64,000 bases of DNA. It comes from Balanoglossus misakiensis (taxonomy: Eukaryota > Hemichordata). The stretch is from the NCBI GenBank assembly GCA_040954595.2, contig CM082584.2:7936001-8000000 (forward strand), in the 5' to 3' direction. Position 1 is the stretch's first letter. Every line of letters begins with the position of its first letter. A program made the position numbers and the translations under genes. This document shows, in pieces, positions 37,771-52,100 of this stretch. The notes under the pieces were generated by a model. That model made no database searches, was not told the origin of the DNA, and saw only the letters and a program-made list of their open reading frames with translations.

Positions 37771-38233
37771 CTACAAAGTCAAAATTTTTCAAGGTTCTAG
37801 CTTACAAAGTCCTTATTATAGTCGATGCGATGATAATTTCTATGTAATGATAATTTCTCATTAAAAATTAACAATTACCGCTCTATAGCTCTCTCATATC
37901 ATCAAGGTTCTTAGATAGGCAGTTTCATGCATAGCCGTGGTTCTTACCGAAAAATCGTGGTTCTTACCTAACAATCGTGGTTCTTACGTTGTACAGCCTG
38001 CAAAGTCAAAAAAATTTCAAGGTTCTAGCTTGCAAAGTCTTAATTTTAGTCTATGCAATGATAATTTCTCATTAAAAATTAACAATTACCGCTCTATAGC
38101 TCTCTCATACCATCAAGGTTCTTAGATAGGCAGTTTCATGCATAGCCATGGTTCTTACCGAAAAATCGTGGTTCTTTCCGAACAATCGTGGTTCTTACGT
38201 TATACAGCCTACAAAGTCAAATTTTTCAAGGTT
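37771..38233 (+). repeat. Tandem repeat, ~211-227-bp unit, 2 full copies plus a partial third
   Basis: Units start at 37771, 37998 and 38209 with CTRCAAAGTCAAA. Unit 1 is longer because of a small internal duplication of an ATGATAATTTCT segment. Each full unit ends with three 18-bp-spaced copies of CGTGGTTCTTAC, so it is a nested repeat. Shared landmarks are CTCATTAAAAATTAACAATT and GATAGGCAGTTTCATGCATA. No coding capacity. Confidence 0.85.
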
Positions 38234-41200
38234 AGATGCTGGTATTCTAACGGGAATGTCAGGAAGACAAGGTGACACTGCCCTCTCTCGGAGATACTCG
38301 TTTTTTATTATCAGTGTGTATTTACACGCAGCAAGGAAATAAAACCTTTTTGTTTTTGAAATTCCGATTTTTCAATTAAAGCATTATCTCACTGGTGACA
38401 AATGTGAATTCAGTGAAATCTTTGATTCAGTTTTCAACTATCTTAATGCTCTTTGTACAGTGGCCAATTAAGGCATAATGAAACTTTGTCAAGATATTGT
38501 CTTGGGAGACATTGTCTGAGTCAATTGGCAGCCTGACTAACCGTGAACATGTCACAAACACCACCCCACTATTTCTCGTCGACTAAAATGCCAAGTTTAC
38601 TTAGTTTTTTAAGCTTGATCGCCAGTATGCGCCTAGTACCCGGCAAAAGACAGAAAGGCAAACATGGTCTTAGACTGAGGTCATTTCAATGTTGAGTTGG
38701 TACACCAGTTGTCTTGAATGCTGAGATCTTTGGGACGGTTTGCGACGTTAGACAGATCACGATCAGTCGGAAGTGTTCGTGCATGTATAGGTCATCTCAA
38801 AATGAACCGCCTCTACCAATCCATTCTTCGTGACGTTTTCCGCTGCCTTATAGTGATTCCCACATCTATGTGAACAATATTGCCGCAGTCCATGTTACGT
38901 ACTATCGTTTATGTCTTATACTTTGACAAGAAATCTTTTCTGGATATTAAAATGCTCCAGGGGAAAAATGACTCACTATATGCCCAGACAAACGTTTTAC
39001 CAATCTTACAAACACGCTTAATGATGCTACATACATAGTGTTGCACCACGTAGGAACTGAAAGGTACATTCGGTTGCGTGCCACTTTGTTGTGTTTGTGT
39101 GTAGTGCACATAGAAACTGCGTCTCAGTGAACGACTAACCAATGTTGCATTTGTAGTTGTTCGCAGCTTATGAGCCTTTTAAGCAGGATCTTCGCTCAAA
39201 TACCACACTTGCAAAGAAGAACACACCACAACACACGCAGCAAGCAAAGCACGAAACAAAGTCAAATCCTTGAAAGAAGGACCTCCGGCCAGAAGATCAT
39301 GAAGTGGTGTCTACGGGATTTAAGTTCGAAAGCAGATCAGACCTGTATCACGCGAATTCACGTAGCAGGTATTGAAATCAATCAGTACAGCCATTTCCCT
39401 AGTAAACTCAATAACAGCTAGGTCCAATGTCTCGATCAATTGATATGGTAGAATTTAATGGCTGCTGCGCTTGGGCGGACAGTTATTGGCGTACTCTTAA
39501 AAAGAAAATACTATCTTCTCTTGCTGATTCAAGTTCAATTCTTCGCCTGAGAGAATTTTCGGTATCTTTTATCATGCAAGGAGACCCCCACCAGACACAG
39601 TAGCAAGATCTGCTGTGCGACTTTGTTCACTCGCCGAGAAAATAAATGTTCGAAGAAGTTGTAGCATATGGAGGTTGTGTAATCATGTTCAGCGTGGCGT
39701 CAAGACAGAGAGTATACACACCCATCATGGCCGTGTCTTGTCTCTATAGCAACACATATACTCTGCAGGTATTGACCCAGACAGTTAAATTGGCCCCGTC
39801 CCATTTACACATTTTATCGGTAAGCTGAGCTTTATTAAACAGCCATTGAACTTTTGAAAATGGCTCAGTAAGTACATACTATATAGGTACACGTATATCG
39901 CCAGCGTGCCATAACGACTTCTGTGAGGTACGACCGACCTACAAAATGGGCAACATATTCACCATTTTTTTCATGAAATGTAGTTATTGAGAAATGTACA
40001 AAATGTATACGGCTTCGTATTTCTGCTAAGTGACCTTTCCAACCCTAATAGAAATGCTTGACACATAAACCATAAAAGAGGCTGGTTTCTGAATGCAATT
40101 TCCACTATTTACGACACCGTGTGCATGCCCAACGCCTCTAATTACTTACTTTCCGTGACAGCCAAATGCATGCATGGGGGTAGGTGTTACTGTTCTTGGG
40201 ATAACAAGGATAATTCAAATAGATTGTCCAATTTCGCCATACTGTATGAGTTGATGAAAATAATCTTACCCAGAGCTGAAGTTGGCAGGCGGACAGGGGA
40301 CTGTTTTCTTAGATGTCAATGTGTAGTATTTTGTGGTTACTCTGACATTTCATCTAGTGAACTGCTTGATGGGATTGGACATAATATCAAATGTATATTT
40401 ATCTCTTTTCGGTAAATGTTATAAATACACGTCTACCTATTTCTCGAGAATCTCCTGGCCAATGATGAGACGATGAGAAACGAAAATAGTTGAATCAACG
40501 TTAGCAAAAGATTCACCAGTGTATCCGTGTATGAGTTTCATCAGAAGACTATGTTTGACTTCAAGGAAACATGATGCAAGCACAGTTAATAGTAAAATGT
40601 GTGAGGAAAGAACCCGCAGACAATGTGATTGTGAAAGACTCTCGTATCTTGCGTGATTCATCTAGGTGATAAGCATAGCATGAAGGTATACGTTCCCCTT
40701 TCTTCTCAGCCACACGCATTATTGTTTTCTCTGCGGGGATTTTCGAGTCTTTGATTCGGGTAAACACGGTGTTTTGTTCGCAGTCGGTGTTATTTTTGCA
40801 AAGGGCAGCGGATTACGTGACCGCCCTCGGCTGATTCCTAGGCCGTTGGATATTAATTCCAACTACTGCAGACAGTAGACGGATCCCGCGAGAGGAAAAA
40901 ATCTACATGATGGTAAATTTGCTTGGCAAGTGAAGGCTGACTCTTACATTAAATGGCCGCACTGCTGGCAGTAAATAAAGGGGGGGGGGCTCAAGTCCCA
41001 TAGTTTATACCAGACATGCTATCTCAATGTAATCGGGTAGAAATTCTACAAAAATGACATGATAGTCACAAAACAACAAGTTTTGTATCGTAATTTCCTA
41101 ACCAGCGCCCATGAGATTATCATAAAACGTGCTTGCTCGTGGCGAATTTGCAGTACTGACGCAATCCGACGTCGTGTGGCTGTGTTCGTGCAGACGGTAC

Positions 41201-42097
41201 ATGTACACGTCTCGTTCAAGATTCTTATATAATTATGTCAAGCTAAACTGCAATCCCATAAATCAGACTGTCATTTCGTAATTTTTATATAAACCAGGCT
41301 ATCTTCAATCGTTACTGCTTTTATGGATGTTACATGTTCAATTATAGTTACGAAACCACTCAAATGGAATTTCCAAGTTTCTTATTAAATCGTAATTGGT
41401 CTTACATGGTTGACAAAAGTCTAGTCTCGCAAGAAATCACCGCTGAGCTGCAGCTGTGTCTGGAGCGTGAACGAATTACGAAAGGCACAGTGCCAAATAG
41501 TATGAAAGCCTGTAGTCTCAATGATCACCCCATATTTTTTCCGTGTGTCTAATTGTCTTTTAGGCCTACTGCTTATTACATGTCAACATGTGAAGTCTTA
41601 AAGGAGTAGAGTGATTGATTGCTATGATCTGTGTTTTCCCTTTTGATTTTCATGACATTTCATTATAATTCAGTCTATAGACTACTAAACAATTGCAGAT
41701 GACATTCAGTGAGTACAATCACCCTGATGATATTAGTCTAACGAATATCAATATGTCATTCAGATGCTCGCGGAAAAGCCGTTTATAATAATAATATTTG
41801 CCATATATACACACGTCCATGTACAGCTACCGCACAGCGGGTGTTCTCCGGCATTTCGTAAAAAATCCTGCCTCGAGAAACTACTTATTTTCAATCCGAA
41901 CAAAAAGCGCAGGCATTGATACCCGGGAACGCATGTGAGCCGTTAACGGCTGATTCCGTTTGTATTCTGGCGGGTTTATTTGATAAATCGCGATTTGCTT
42001 GCAGCGTGCAGCAAATTACTCTCCGCAGGTCAGGTGGGGGACAGACAGCTGCGCGTCACTTTCAATCCGTACCATTCATCGAAACTCCCCAATCAGG

Positions 42098-42793
42098 TGT
42101 TACGATTGTACTACGAATGCATATAATTTAAATATCAGTGGTGGATGTACAATAAGGGTGTACGTCATTAACATAGCGTGAGCTGTAGTAGCCGTACACC
42201 TGGGTATTTTGAATATTACGTAAGGGTTATTGATTTTTGACTCTCTGCAACGGCAGTCAAGTGGCGTGAGCCGAACAGAAAACAGACAAGTTGTACTCGG
42301 CCATTAGCGACGGGGACTGGAATCTTGTAATCCATGTGGGAGCTCGGTGTTGAAGTTCAGCACGTCGGGTATGTCCTGTTGGTTTGAATTCAGCGTTGCT
42401 CTCGGACGTAAAATGCATGTCTACGCCAGCAACTGTAAGTGAAGTGAACCCGTTAATTTCTTTTGAGAGGACTTCAGGAAAGAACTTTGTGAGAAAGCAG
42501 CACGCCAGCGTGAACCATCGTCGGGTCGGTGCAGAGAACTCACGGAACACTGAATTATCGCGTCGGCTCACCACGTGTGTAATATTACCGCGGAACTGAC
42601 ACAAGTTTCTTGAGGACATTACAATATTTCAGTAAGAACCCTTGTAACATTTAAGTTTCAGTGCTTGTACTATGATATTATCTTTCTTCCTGTGACAGAT
42701 AGATACGCAGTGAAACATATAACTTTGGGTATACTGTGTATCATTGTTGTTGCTGTCTGGGTGTTTGTGTTGCGAGTTTTTGGTTCGCAACAC
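42098..42793 (-). mobile_element. Solo-LTR-like or Ginger-like element, copy B (4-bp TSD CAGG)
   Basis: Inverted copy of 24958-25640, 696 bp long. Termini on the + strand are TGTTACGA and TCGCAACA, flanked by CAGG at 42094-42097 and 42794-42797. The 120-codon minus-strand frame at 42257-42619 corresponds to the 116-codon frame of copy A. The size differences inside it are multiples of three, so the frame is kept. No known domain. Confidence 0.75.
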
Positions 42794-44454
42794 AGGACTT
42801 CATAAATATAATTTCACTGTTTTCAATACTAATTGGGTTCCATTTTTCAACTTTCCCTCGAATCGGACGTGAAATCCCATGACTTTGTGCTTGCCAGAAT
42901 CTTAATGCACACAAATACCAATAACTACATTGTTGACTAATGGTGTAGTTGCATGGTTGTCGTATAAATGATTTCCTGCGCCACTCAAATTATTCGAAAA
43001 TGTGATGGCAGAATTCTGTGTAACGATGCGTCTGCAATAGAGGGAAATCTTAATTAGCTGAGCGAAGTATTTCTTGTCCAAAAATAAGTATGAAATGCAT
43101 TGTCCCTGCGGCCAAAGTACCATCATCTATCTTTCCCCGCCGTACTATCACGTGACAAAATTCGACACAATGGTCGTCATTTTCACTTATTGGTACACCT
43201 ATCAAAGGGAACTCGGACCCTTTCATGGGTTTTATAGCACTGGCCTTTTAATCACAGATTAGGGGACGTCAAGCTGCGATCGATGGAGGAATATTGCCGC
43301 GAAATTAGACACTTGTATTCATCTCCATGGCTACCTACAAGTACCTGCAGGTCATTCATGTGCGATGTGTGGCAATGCCAGCTCACCTGCATCGCACAAG
43401 TTCCCTTAATCGGAAACTTACTCTCTGCATCCTATGCTCCCCTGTATTAAATGAAACTCTTTTATGAAGACTTCTAACAAGCAGCTTTAATTGCCCTTGA
43501 CTATATGAAATGGGGTCAAGAATTCGCTTTCGAAGTACAGATCCGTCGGTTTCGTTTGGTATACGCAAAAAATAGCAATATTGAAAAAAAAACGTCACAG
43601 TGGTGACGCAAAATTTCCGTGCAAAGCGAGGCTTGAAATCAAAGGACTACGGCCAGTAATTGAATATCCCTTTTAAGGCATTGCCAAAGTAACGATGCTG
43701 ATTACTTGTCTTGGGGTAATCTTCTCGCTTGGCAGCCCGGACTCAAATCGGAATATTGGATGTTTTATATCATCGCACACGTAAGCATTGTACAAGCAGG
43801 TCTGGGAAGTTTCATAATGATTATGCTCCGTACGAATTCAATATTTGGTGTGTGTGTAAAAAAAATCGAAATGTGATGCCACGACAATAGCATTGTTTGT
43901 TTTGGGTTCAACTTCGCCACAGTCTTTGACGTGATGGATGAAAAGCACTCTGTTTTAGCGCACTGTTTGTCCAAACATGAGCTTCTTTTTATTTGTCAAA
44001 TACTCAGTAGGGCTGTTAAATAGTGTGAAGTACGCCGGCAAATTGTATTGTTTGCATTGCCGTTCTATGACCATATTGCCAACTCTATTTCGTGTCATGG
44101 GTGATGCATCCGAAGCATAGAAGTTGCCGTGGATATCAGAGAGTCAAACGGAACTCGTTGCTGCACAACCTGTACAGTGCCAGGATGGTGCCCATCACTG
44201 TACATGCACATCACATAAAGATTTCACACAAAGACTTGACGCAATGGCCACGCCACATGTGCAGCCAGCGTTATCAGACTGATTTCGAAGCATTTTAATT
44301 TGTGACAAGAGTTCCCTTGCGCAAATCGCCTGCATGCATTTAATAGCATTTTGACGTTTGCTGCCATTCTCACGAAACGAGCGTAAGTCACTTCGTGTTT
44401 CGAACCTGCTCACGTGTATATAACCTGCTCACATCTCTAGGGTTTTTAAAATCC

Positions 44455-44460
44455 TTTATT
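44455..44460 (-). terminator. Candidate poly(A) signal for receptor C
   Basis: TTTATT on the + strand (AATAAA on the minus strand), about 1.2 kb past the receptor C stop and the nearest such hexamer I could see. It would imply a long 3'UTR. Confidence 0.35.
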
Positions 44461-45637
44461 ACAGTACATTACAACCAAAAAAGTTGATAGACAAATTGAC
44501 TTGCCACAACTGAATGCTAAAACTACAGCAATATACAAATATGTAATCGTTTTTACATAAGTCTCATAAATATTTTTTTTCTGAATATATATTTCATTAT
44601 AAGTTCATCAACAATATATTGTCCTGTACAGCGAATGAGTCTGATTAACATTATCAAGAAATGTAATAAATTGAACTGACTTTACACAATTTTGTATCCA
44701 TAAATTATATATGATGCCACACACATGTGAGAGACTTTGAATACCTCATTGATGACCCTGACGCTAAAATCAAATCAAACAACGTTTCATTTAGTCTCTA
44801 CTTCTTCCGTTGCCCTCCAGAAAGAGGGTCTGGGGAAATACTGTAGAAAAATCTCCGGGCAAAGATGGCCTACCCGAGCTATAATTACAATTGAGCTTTC
44901 GATACTGAAACGTTGTTTACGCATACACGAATGTATCATCATTTTAAAACTAAGACATTTAAACTATGTTAAAAATTTACAAACCATGCTTGAAGAAAAT
45001 CTGGCATCCACAATGAAAGACAGTATAGTGATTATATATCCTTTATGAGGAAATTTCGATTCGCCAAAGGGCCTCAGATCTGAGGCGATTGGCAAATTGT
45101 GTGTATATCATTTGGCATCTTAAATTTGAATTGACCAACACAAGACGACGAATAATCATAATATTTACATTTACATCCTGGAGCATCATTAATGACGCCA
45201 TACACGTTCCTGTACGCAGTATGATAAGAAGTTTGTTTGTAATTGTAATGCAGACTATATACAATTGTCTCCTTCGTAATATTAAGCAACTGCCTTGTAA
45301 ATGGCACATGTAGGGTCCACTTAACTCAAGACTCTGTGTCTTCATACCCATACTTACTATTTACAACCGCCGTATTCCCGTATAAGAACCTACCGCATAT
45401 TATCAAATATTTCTTAAAATATAGTCTCTTCAATACGGTATTAAGAGTTTCCGTCATTCGCCGTATATCCTCGACTGACAATGTAAAACGATTTCCAGAA
45501 AAAAATCTGTCCATTGGGTCATGCAATGAAACCTACTGAATGATGAAACGTTGACAAAATTGCAATCATATTCTAAGGTTTTATGATCGCCAATTCGCAT
45601 ACAGCTAACCCTAACCCTCTTTCTCTAGGGTCTATGC
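44461..45637 (-). other. Presumed 3'UTR or downstream flank of receptor C
   Basis: AT-rich stretch between the receptor C stop and the first candidate poly(A) signal. It has short frames on both strands but no motif. Two CTAACC units at 45605-45616 are not a telomeric array. Confidence 0.4.
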
Positions 45638-46135
45638 TCAGACATTGCTCTCCCCTCCCTGTGGCGACACGTAGCCGTTGCTTTTCATGCTCATGACGGC
45701 CGCGGGGCCGATGTCGTTGATGCTCCAGGGCGGGTTCTCCACCATGGGGCTCTGCTGGCGCGACGACAGCGTGGTGGCCGAGTTCCTGAACGTGCTGGAG
45801 CTGCGGTTGAGCGAGCTGCGGCTGTACAGCGACGTCACCGTGCTCTTGCTGATCAGGCTGGCCGAGCGCCGGGTGCGGTCGTGGAAGCCGCTGTTGCGAC
45901 AGCACGTGCGGCACGCCCACAGGAAGCACTCGCGGAAGGTGCGCGAGATGAAGGCGTAGCAGATCGGGTTCATGCAGCTGTTCAGGTAGGACAGCAGGTT
46001 CAGCGAGATGCCCAGGTACGTGGTGATCTGGCTGTACCTCGACAGGAACTCGAACTCGACGAAGATCACCAGCCAGATGAGCGGACCCCAGCTGACCATG
46101 AAGAGCGCTACTACCACTAATAACATCACGATAAC
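45638..46135 (-). CDS. Receptor C coding exon 4 (TM6, TM7, C-terminal tail)
   Basis: Encodes residues 312-476 and TGA. It begins VIVMLLVVVALFMVSWGP, with NPICY in TM7. The tail of about 90 residues is rich in Ser and Arg (SLYSRSSLNRSSSTFRNS), giving many potential kinase and arrestin sites. The acceptor is CATCCACAG. Confidence 0.92.
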   Translation of the reverse strand, partial: VIVMLLVVVALFMVSWGPLIWLVIFVEFEFLSRYSQITTYLGISLNLLSYLNSCMNPICYAFISRTFRECFLWACRTCCRNSGFHDRTRRSASLISKSTVTSLYSRSSLNRSSSTFRNSATTLSSRQQSPMVENPPWSINDIGPAAVMSMKSNGYVSPQGGESNV

Positions 46136-49100
46136 CTGTGGATGAAATAAGACCACTGTCACGTTAAAGCAGCAACATTTGCCAATGTTTTGCACTGTTC
46201 TCACGATTTTATTTTCAAACTTCGAATGGTGCATTTAAATGAGATAAATGATGGGTAGCCACAAAAATATTGTCAACCTCAGAGTCTGCAGGTGGCACTG
46301 CAATGTATCGTGTTGTATGACATTACGTAACATATTTCATTTAAAACCCGTCTCACCTGTTTTCTGCCTTGGTCGACATCTCCGCGCCGGGAGAGTTTCC
46401 CCTGCTTCGGATCCTCGATGGCGTTCACGTTGTCCGCACTGCGCGCCCTGACACCGGACGCCACGGACAGGCTGAGAGCCCCGTTGGCCGCCGAACCGCC
46501 GCCGCCGCCGTACAGGCGACGGGCGCAGGCGTGTCTGTTCTGCAGCTCCTGGGACCTCTTGGTGCTTATCCACAGCTCGTAGACGATTCTCGAGTAGCAG
46601 TAGATCATTATGAAGAGCGGCACCAGGTACATGCCCACAAGCAGGTAAATCGAGTACGCCTTGCCCAGTGTCGGGTTCGGCCAGTACGTGTGGCAGGTGT
46701 AGTATGTCGGGTAGCCGTCATTATCCCAGGAAATCTGCCTCTGAGGTAATACATTGAAATAACAAGAGCTGTTGTGAATACATATAGTCTCCTTGTGAAT
46801 ATATAAACACTTTAATTTGTTAGAACCAGGGGGTTAACGAACGGTATGGATTGTTAAAATGTTCATGTACATGTATGTATTACAAAACCATAGCAATGGC
46901 TGAGTTAGCTCGCATTGAAGTTTTGAACTTAAGACTCTCGCTTCCTCAAACGAACTCCAAAAACACTTAAAATTGTGAGTAGACACACTTTGCAAATATC
47001 ATAAAACTTGGATCGCTTTACTTTATGAATATTTGGAAAAGCAGAGAAATTGTATAAATTTTGAGAGATCACATACGGTATAGAGGAAAATTTCATTTAA
47101 AAATGGTAGACCCGTAGCAGCCCAAACAGTTCTGAATGGGGTCAACTGCTGATTGCTGCTAGACAATATTTAAAAAAAAAGTAACAGATACGGTCATGGA
47201 AGTTTTGATAGATTTCAATGATGGTCACCTTGGAGTAGAGCGGAGGAAAGCTAAACACCATGGCAACCAGCCACACGGAGATGATGATCTTGCGTGCTCG
47301 ACCGAGAGTGATGACTGACTTGGCCAATAACGGATGCACAATCACAAAGTATCTGAAAACAAGAGAATATGTAAATTGGCAATTCGTAATTAGCACCTGA
47401 TGACATAACTGTTTCTAGCGAATTGGTCAGTGTATGACAGCACCAATACGCACATTGCAGCGCCAATCGATTAGTCGGCAATCAATCAATCATACCAAAA
47501 AATCACTTAACTCAAGCAAACATCAAAAACAACAGCAACCATGATATTACAAGAACTACAAAAGGAGTCCGTTGGTTACATGTACAAAATATAAAGTTTA
47601 CGCGGCCATTATCTGTAATCAGTGTTATCAGTCATAATCCAGATCGACTTTCTTTTGGCGCTAGCATTAGTCCTAAATTTCTCGCAAGTGTTCCATCATT
47701 TATGATACAACACTAAGCAGTCCCCAAAGCATCTGATGCCCTTGCGTCGGTTAACAAATTGGGACGATTCGTAATGGGGACGATATTTTGCTTTTTATAT
47801 AGCCGACGGCGTTAACTACAGTAGGATCTTGTCAGATACGATGAGTTAACTAGTATTGATGGATTTTACACAAGCCTTTACGGTTTATCTTCGCTGACGC
47901 ATTTGGCGACCTTTTCATGCACTCTTTCTTTCCTGACCGCGATGTCAGTTGTATTGGCAAAAATTGTCGTTTAATGATAACAGAGGCATGGAATGGCATT
48001 GAACCCGACTGACAGGAAACAATTTAGTCTTGAAGTCGGCAACAGTGTTGGAACAGCGTAGTAGTGGGTAATGAAGCGTGAATGTGCGGCAACACATTTG
48101 ACAGGGTTTATGCCACTTTGCCCGTAATGGGAGTTATACACGAGTAACAGAGAGAATTCATATTTTATCAATGGCGGAAAAAATGAATATTGACGAGCGT
48201 GGTAGCGTGGGCCCAGGCTGGATCAGGATCACCGAGAGGTTTTCCTGGAATCCGAGCGACTTACTGCGGGTGACGGATGTTCACATAAATATTAGATTGC
48301 CTTGTTCGCTTTAATCACGGGTTTAGCTAATACCAGAATTCTCGCCAAGTTCACTAAGCTTTGCAGCCTAGAGTCCTGACATACATTTTTACTAAGCCGT
48401 GACGTCAGAGCAATCATAAACAGCTCGTTGTTTTGTCAGAATTTCTGTTGTGAAGTAAGCTTAATGGTTTGTGTAGAACATTACAAGACTCTGCCAAATA
48501 TACGATATTGTTTTAAATGTGATTCTTTCAGAACCGATTTACATGTTCGTATATGTACATGTAAAGCCAATGCATTTTAATGAAGGTGATTTAGCAAAAT
48601 TTAAATGACGAAAATTCAAATAAATGTATAATTATTTGTGCGTATATTGCTTATAGGAACAATCTTTCGCGGGTTATCTAAAGTAGTATAGGTGCGACCT
48701 ATATGTAATTAACGGCCCGATCCCACCAGAAACCATTGCCACCGCACCAGAAAACAAACATACACTTGACGCGGATAAAACTAGACGTTCATTTAGGCCC
48801 TTAAGCTCGGCCAAAGCCTTAAATAACCAGTTAGTAACGTCAACATCTACCAACGCGAGATCTGATAATTACAAATAGCCAAAATGAATGCAACCTCGAT
48901 GCCCCTCAACCACTTTCGTACGTGAAGCTTTTCATCCGCAGTTGAATATTTTTTTCCGCCCACGCGGTTTCTGACTATTATTGGCGATTTGCTCCTTCTA
49001 TAAGCGATCCGTGAAACGAGCTTCCTGGATCCGGACACTTCTCTAGCGTCTAATGAAGATGCCGCTGCCAAATCTCTGAAAACCCTGGAATAATAATCAC

Positions 49101-52100
49101 TTCCTTGCATGCCGAATACCCTCTCATCAACGCGTGACGTCGTCACGGTTGCTTTTGTGGTGCCAATTGTCGACGAACGATTCACAACACATCATGCGCA
49201 GCGGTAGGAAAAAATATGAAAGAACGGAATCACACTTATGGAAATTGTATTGGACTAAATTACTTACAGTAAATGAGAAACGGATTTGCAATAGTTCCAA
49301 GCTGATCACATAAAATAATCATGGCATACTTTACCTTGACACGTCAAAGTCAAAGCCTCGTTGATCGGAATATTAAAATTCAATTTGATATATAATTTTG
49401 TGATCTTAAATGAGATTTTCGTTTTCTGCTCTTACATTTACTTCAAAAAACCAAATCAGATGTTTCTTAACGTTAGCTTGAGTTTACCTATATACATGTA
49501 CGTGCGTGCTTACATGTATGGCAGGTCGGTAGGTCGGATTGAAGAAAATCAATCAGGCGTATCTCCAAGATTATGCTACACTTTTCCAGAACAATTGGAC
49601 CAGACGAGACGAGACTAGACTAGGTTAGAGAGAAGTTGAGCTATGGCTATAGTAATGGTTTCATTTCTAATGACACTACCTCCGCTATATATCAATACTA
49701 TTCTCCGAACCTATGTTTTCAATAACACGCCTTTCTTGCTGATGCTCAATATACCAAACCAAGTGGGTTTATAATGAAACGATATATAACCTTGGTCCAT
49801 ATAATCGAAAAGCAATTACTTGAAAGACTTCTTTTGATCATCCTGGGGAGAGACAAAGCAGGTGGGGGAATCAGGTACGGTATCAGTTGAATAGATATGA
49901 CATTTCTTGCATATCATCCATGACACACTATTTCTGTATTCTCCCCGGAGGAAAGCTGCGCCGCATAAAAGTCTTAATAACACTCCGCTGCGTTTCAAGC
50001 GTGACTACGCACATGTCACAACCGATACAGGGCACTTATGGCGGACCTGGACTTTGGGAACGGTCTCAATCATAAGCTAGTATCAAACTAGATTTGATCT
50101 GTATTTTTTCAAAACAGCTTAGCCTTGGCATTAAAGCCCTTGAAAGGGCATTTAGCGACCTTATAGACGTTGTTCTCTCGAAACCTTGTTGTGCATCGCT
50201 GCTGGGAAAGGGATGCGTTTGAATTTCTTAAACAATCGCATATCATTACTCTCCCGAACCCGCTCTCCTTGTAACCAATTAGCTTTCAATCGCCCTGCAG
50301 TTATTTCGCTATGTGTATTGATCTGTCCGCCGCAGAATTTGATCAGCTGCACGGTACATATGTCATATAAGTGAATCCTTGAATGCGTGTTGTTGACGGT
50401 AGTGCAACTAAACGCCTGGGCTTTTCAGGGGCACATGAATATATACAATGCTTTGTATGTACCGCCACCGATGAAGCTTCTCCAGGTCGTTTTTATCCAC
50501 TGAACAACAAAGCATCCAGGTGCAAAGCTCTAATGAGCAACGTTACACAGGTGTTCGCCATGCGCCTTTGACTCGTGTGAACGACATTTTGTGTTCCCCT
50601 CCATTCATAAACAAATCCACACCAGAAATCAGTCGAGCGTCGACGGCAAATACTGACATCACCGCATTAGTTTCAACCGATGCAGCATATACGCTATACA
50701 CGGAAACATTTTCAAGGATCGTCCCTCAGTTACTCAAATTCGAAGCACGTTGCCATTTACGTCTCAGCGGAGAATACAGTGCATGACCGTTTTATCAATG
50801 GCGTGTAATGACCACAAATCAAGCAGCCAACGGCGGGGCTTCTCAATTTTCGTACATTGTCCAGACATTCCCAGACACCATCTGAAACCAATACTATGGG
50901 GAAGGATGATTAAGGTTGTTTTAACCGTACAATTGATGCTGAATACAGTCTCCCTTTATGAGACGACTGAAGAAAAAAAAAACAATATTAATAAAAACGC
51001 ACATGTATAGTGTGCTTGGTATGGGCACGAAGGCGATTACGGTTACGTGCACGTGGTATACCCGAAAATTGACAGGTGACTTGACGAGTCGAGAGAAGTC
51101 AGATAAGCTGTGTTGAATCAAAAGGTAAACATTGATTAGACGCTTTTTATGACGAAAATGTGATAACGCGATAAAGCTTGCCTTTTTAATTACAAAAAAA
51201 AATAAAAGGTTGTCCTTGATCAATTTATCGCACTGAAGGTCACCGCTATACACAACACAGCATTTCTTTTTCAAGGAAAGCATAGGAAATTAATAGCATT
51301 CAATTTTAAATGAACAATGACATACATATCCTGTGCTACGTTCTGATGACTTCACAGAGAATATTTCCCAAGGGCCGCGGCTTCCGCTCAAGGCACGAAG
51401 AAAATAAACACAATAACGTGAACAAAACGCATTTTGATTAAAATCAGAGTACAATCGATGATCTTTTGCAAGTCAACGCGACTTGCTCGGAACATGGTCA
51501 GTGAGGTCGATTGACAGACACTAAGCGACGTCAATTCAGATATATAAAATATTGATTCGCATGACATTTAAATGAAGCCTGTGAGTAACTTGATACTTAA
51601 TTTGTCAGCAGATTTAATAAAACGCTATTCATCACCTTATCGGTCGTTATAGGACTAGTACTCTCTTTGAAATATGCATGATCGCTTTGTACACAACATC
51701 AGATAGCACTTGAATTTGTATGTGCTTGCCATACCAGCGCAAATAAGTGGTCTTTATTCTCTACAAACATATGGTGAACAAATTCACCAGTCATTGCGTT
51801 CAAACATATATCGAAATAAAACCACAAGTGGTGACCGACGAGAACCGCCTGAATTAATATGAACCATTTATATGTGGCAACAGAGTGAATGATACACGTA
51901 ATTACCTCGAAAGGGTTTGGCGTGCATGCGATCACTTAACGTGAGACCAGTTTTTGACACGAAGAAAGGGAACTCAGTGATTTGAGCATTAGCTGCGACA
52001 CGGTTGACCTCTAACATCATCAGATTTTATCGGATGATGATCATCGTGTTCATCTCACTGAACGTGTAGCGTGTTAACTGTTTGACGGTCACTGTAATTA

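Larger units (their letters stand above)
33688..44454. other. Intergenic region between receptors B and C, repeats but no gene recognised
   Basis: About 10.8 kb between two convergent genes. It contains the dispersed repeat copy 2 (37439-37763), the tandem array (37771-38233), a G10 run (about 40981-40990) and the inverted copy of the ~690-bp element (42098-42793). Remaining frames are short and without motifs. Confidence 0.6.

Noticed and set aside
45605-45616. CTAACCCTAACCCT telomere-like sequence
   Set aside because: Only two units; too short to be an interstitial telomeric array.
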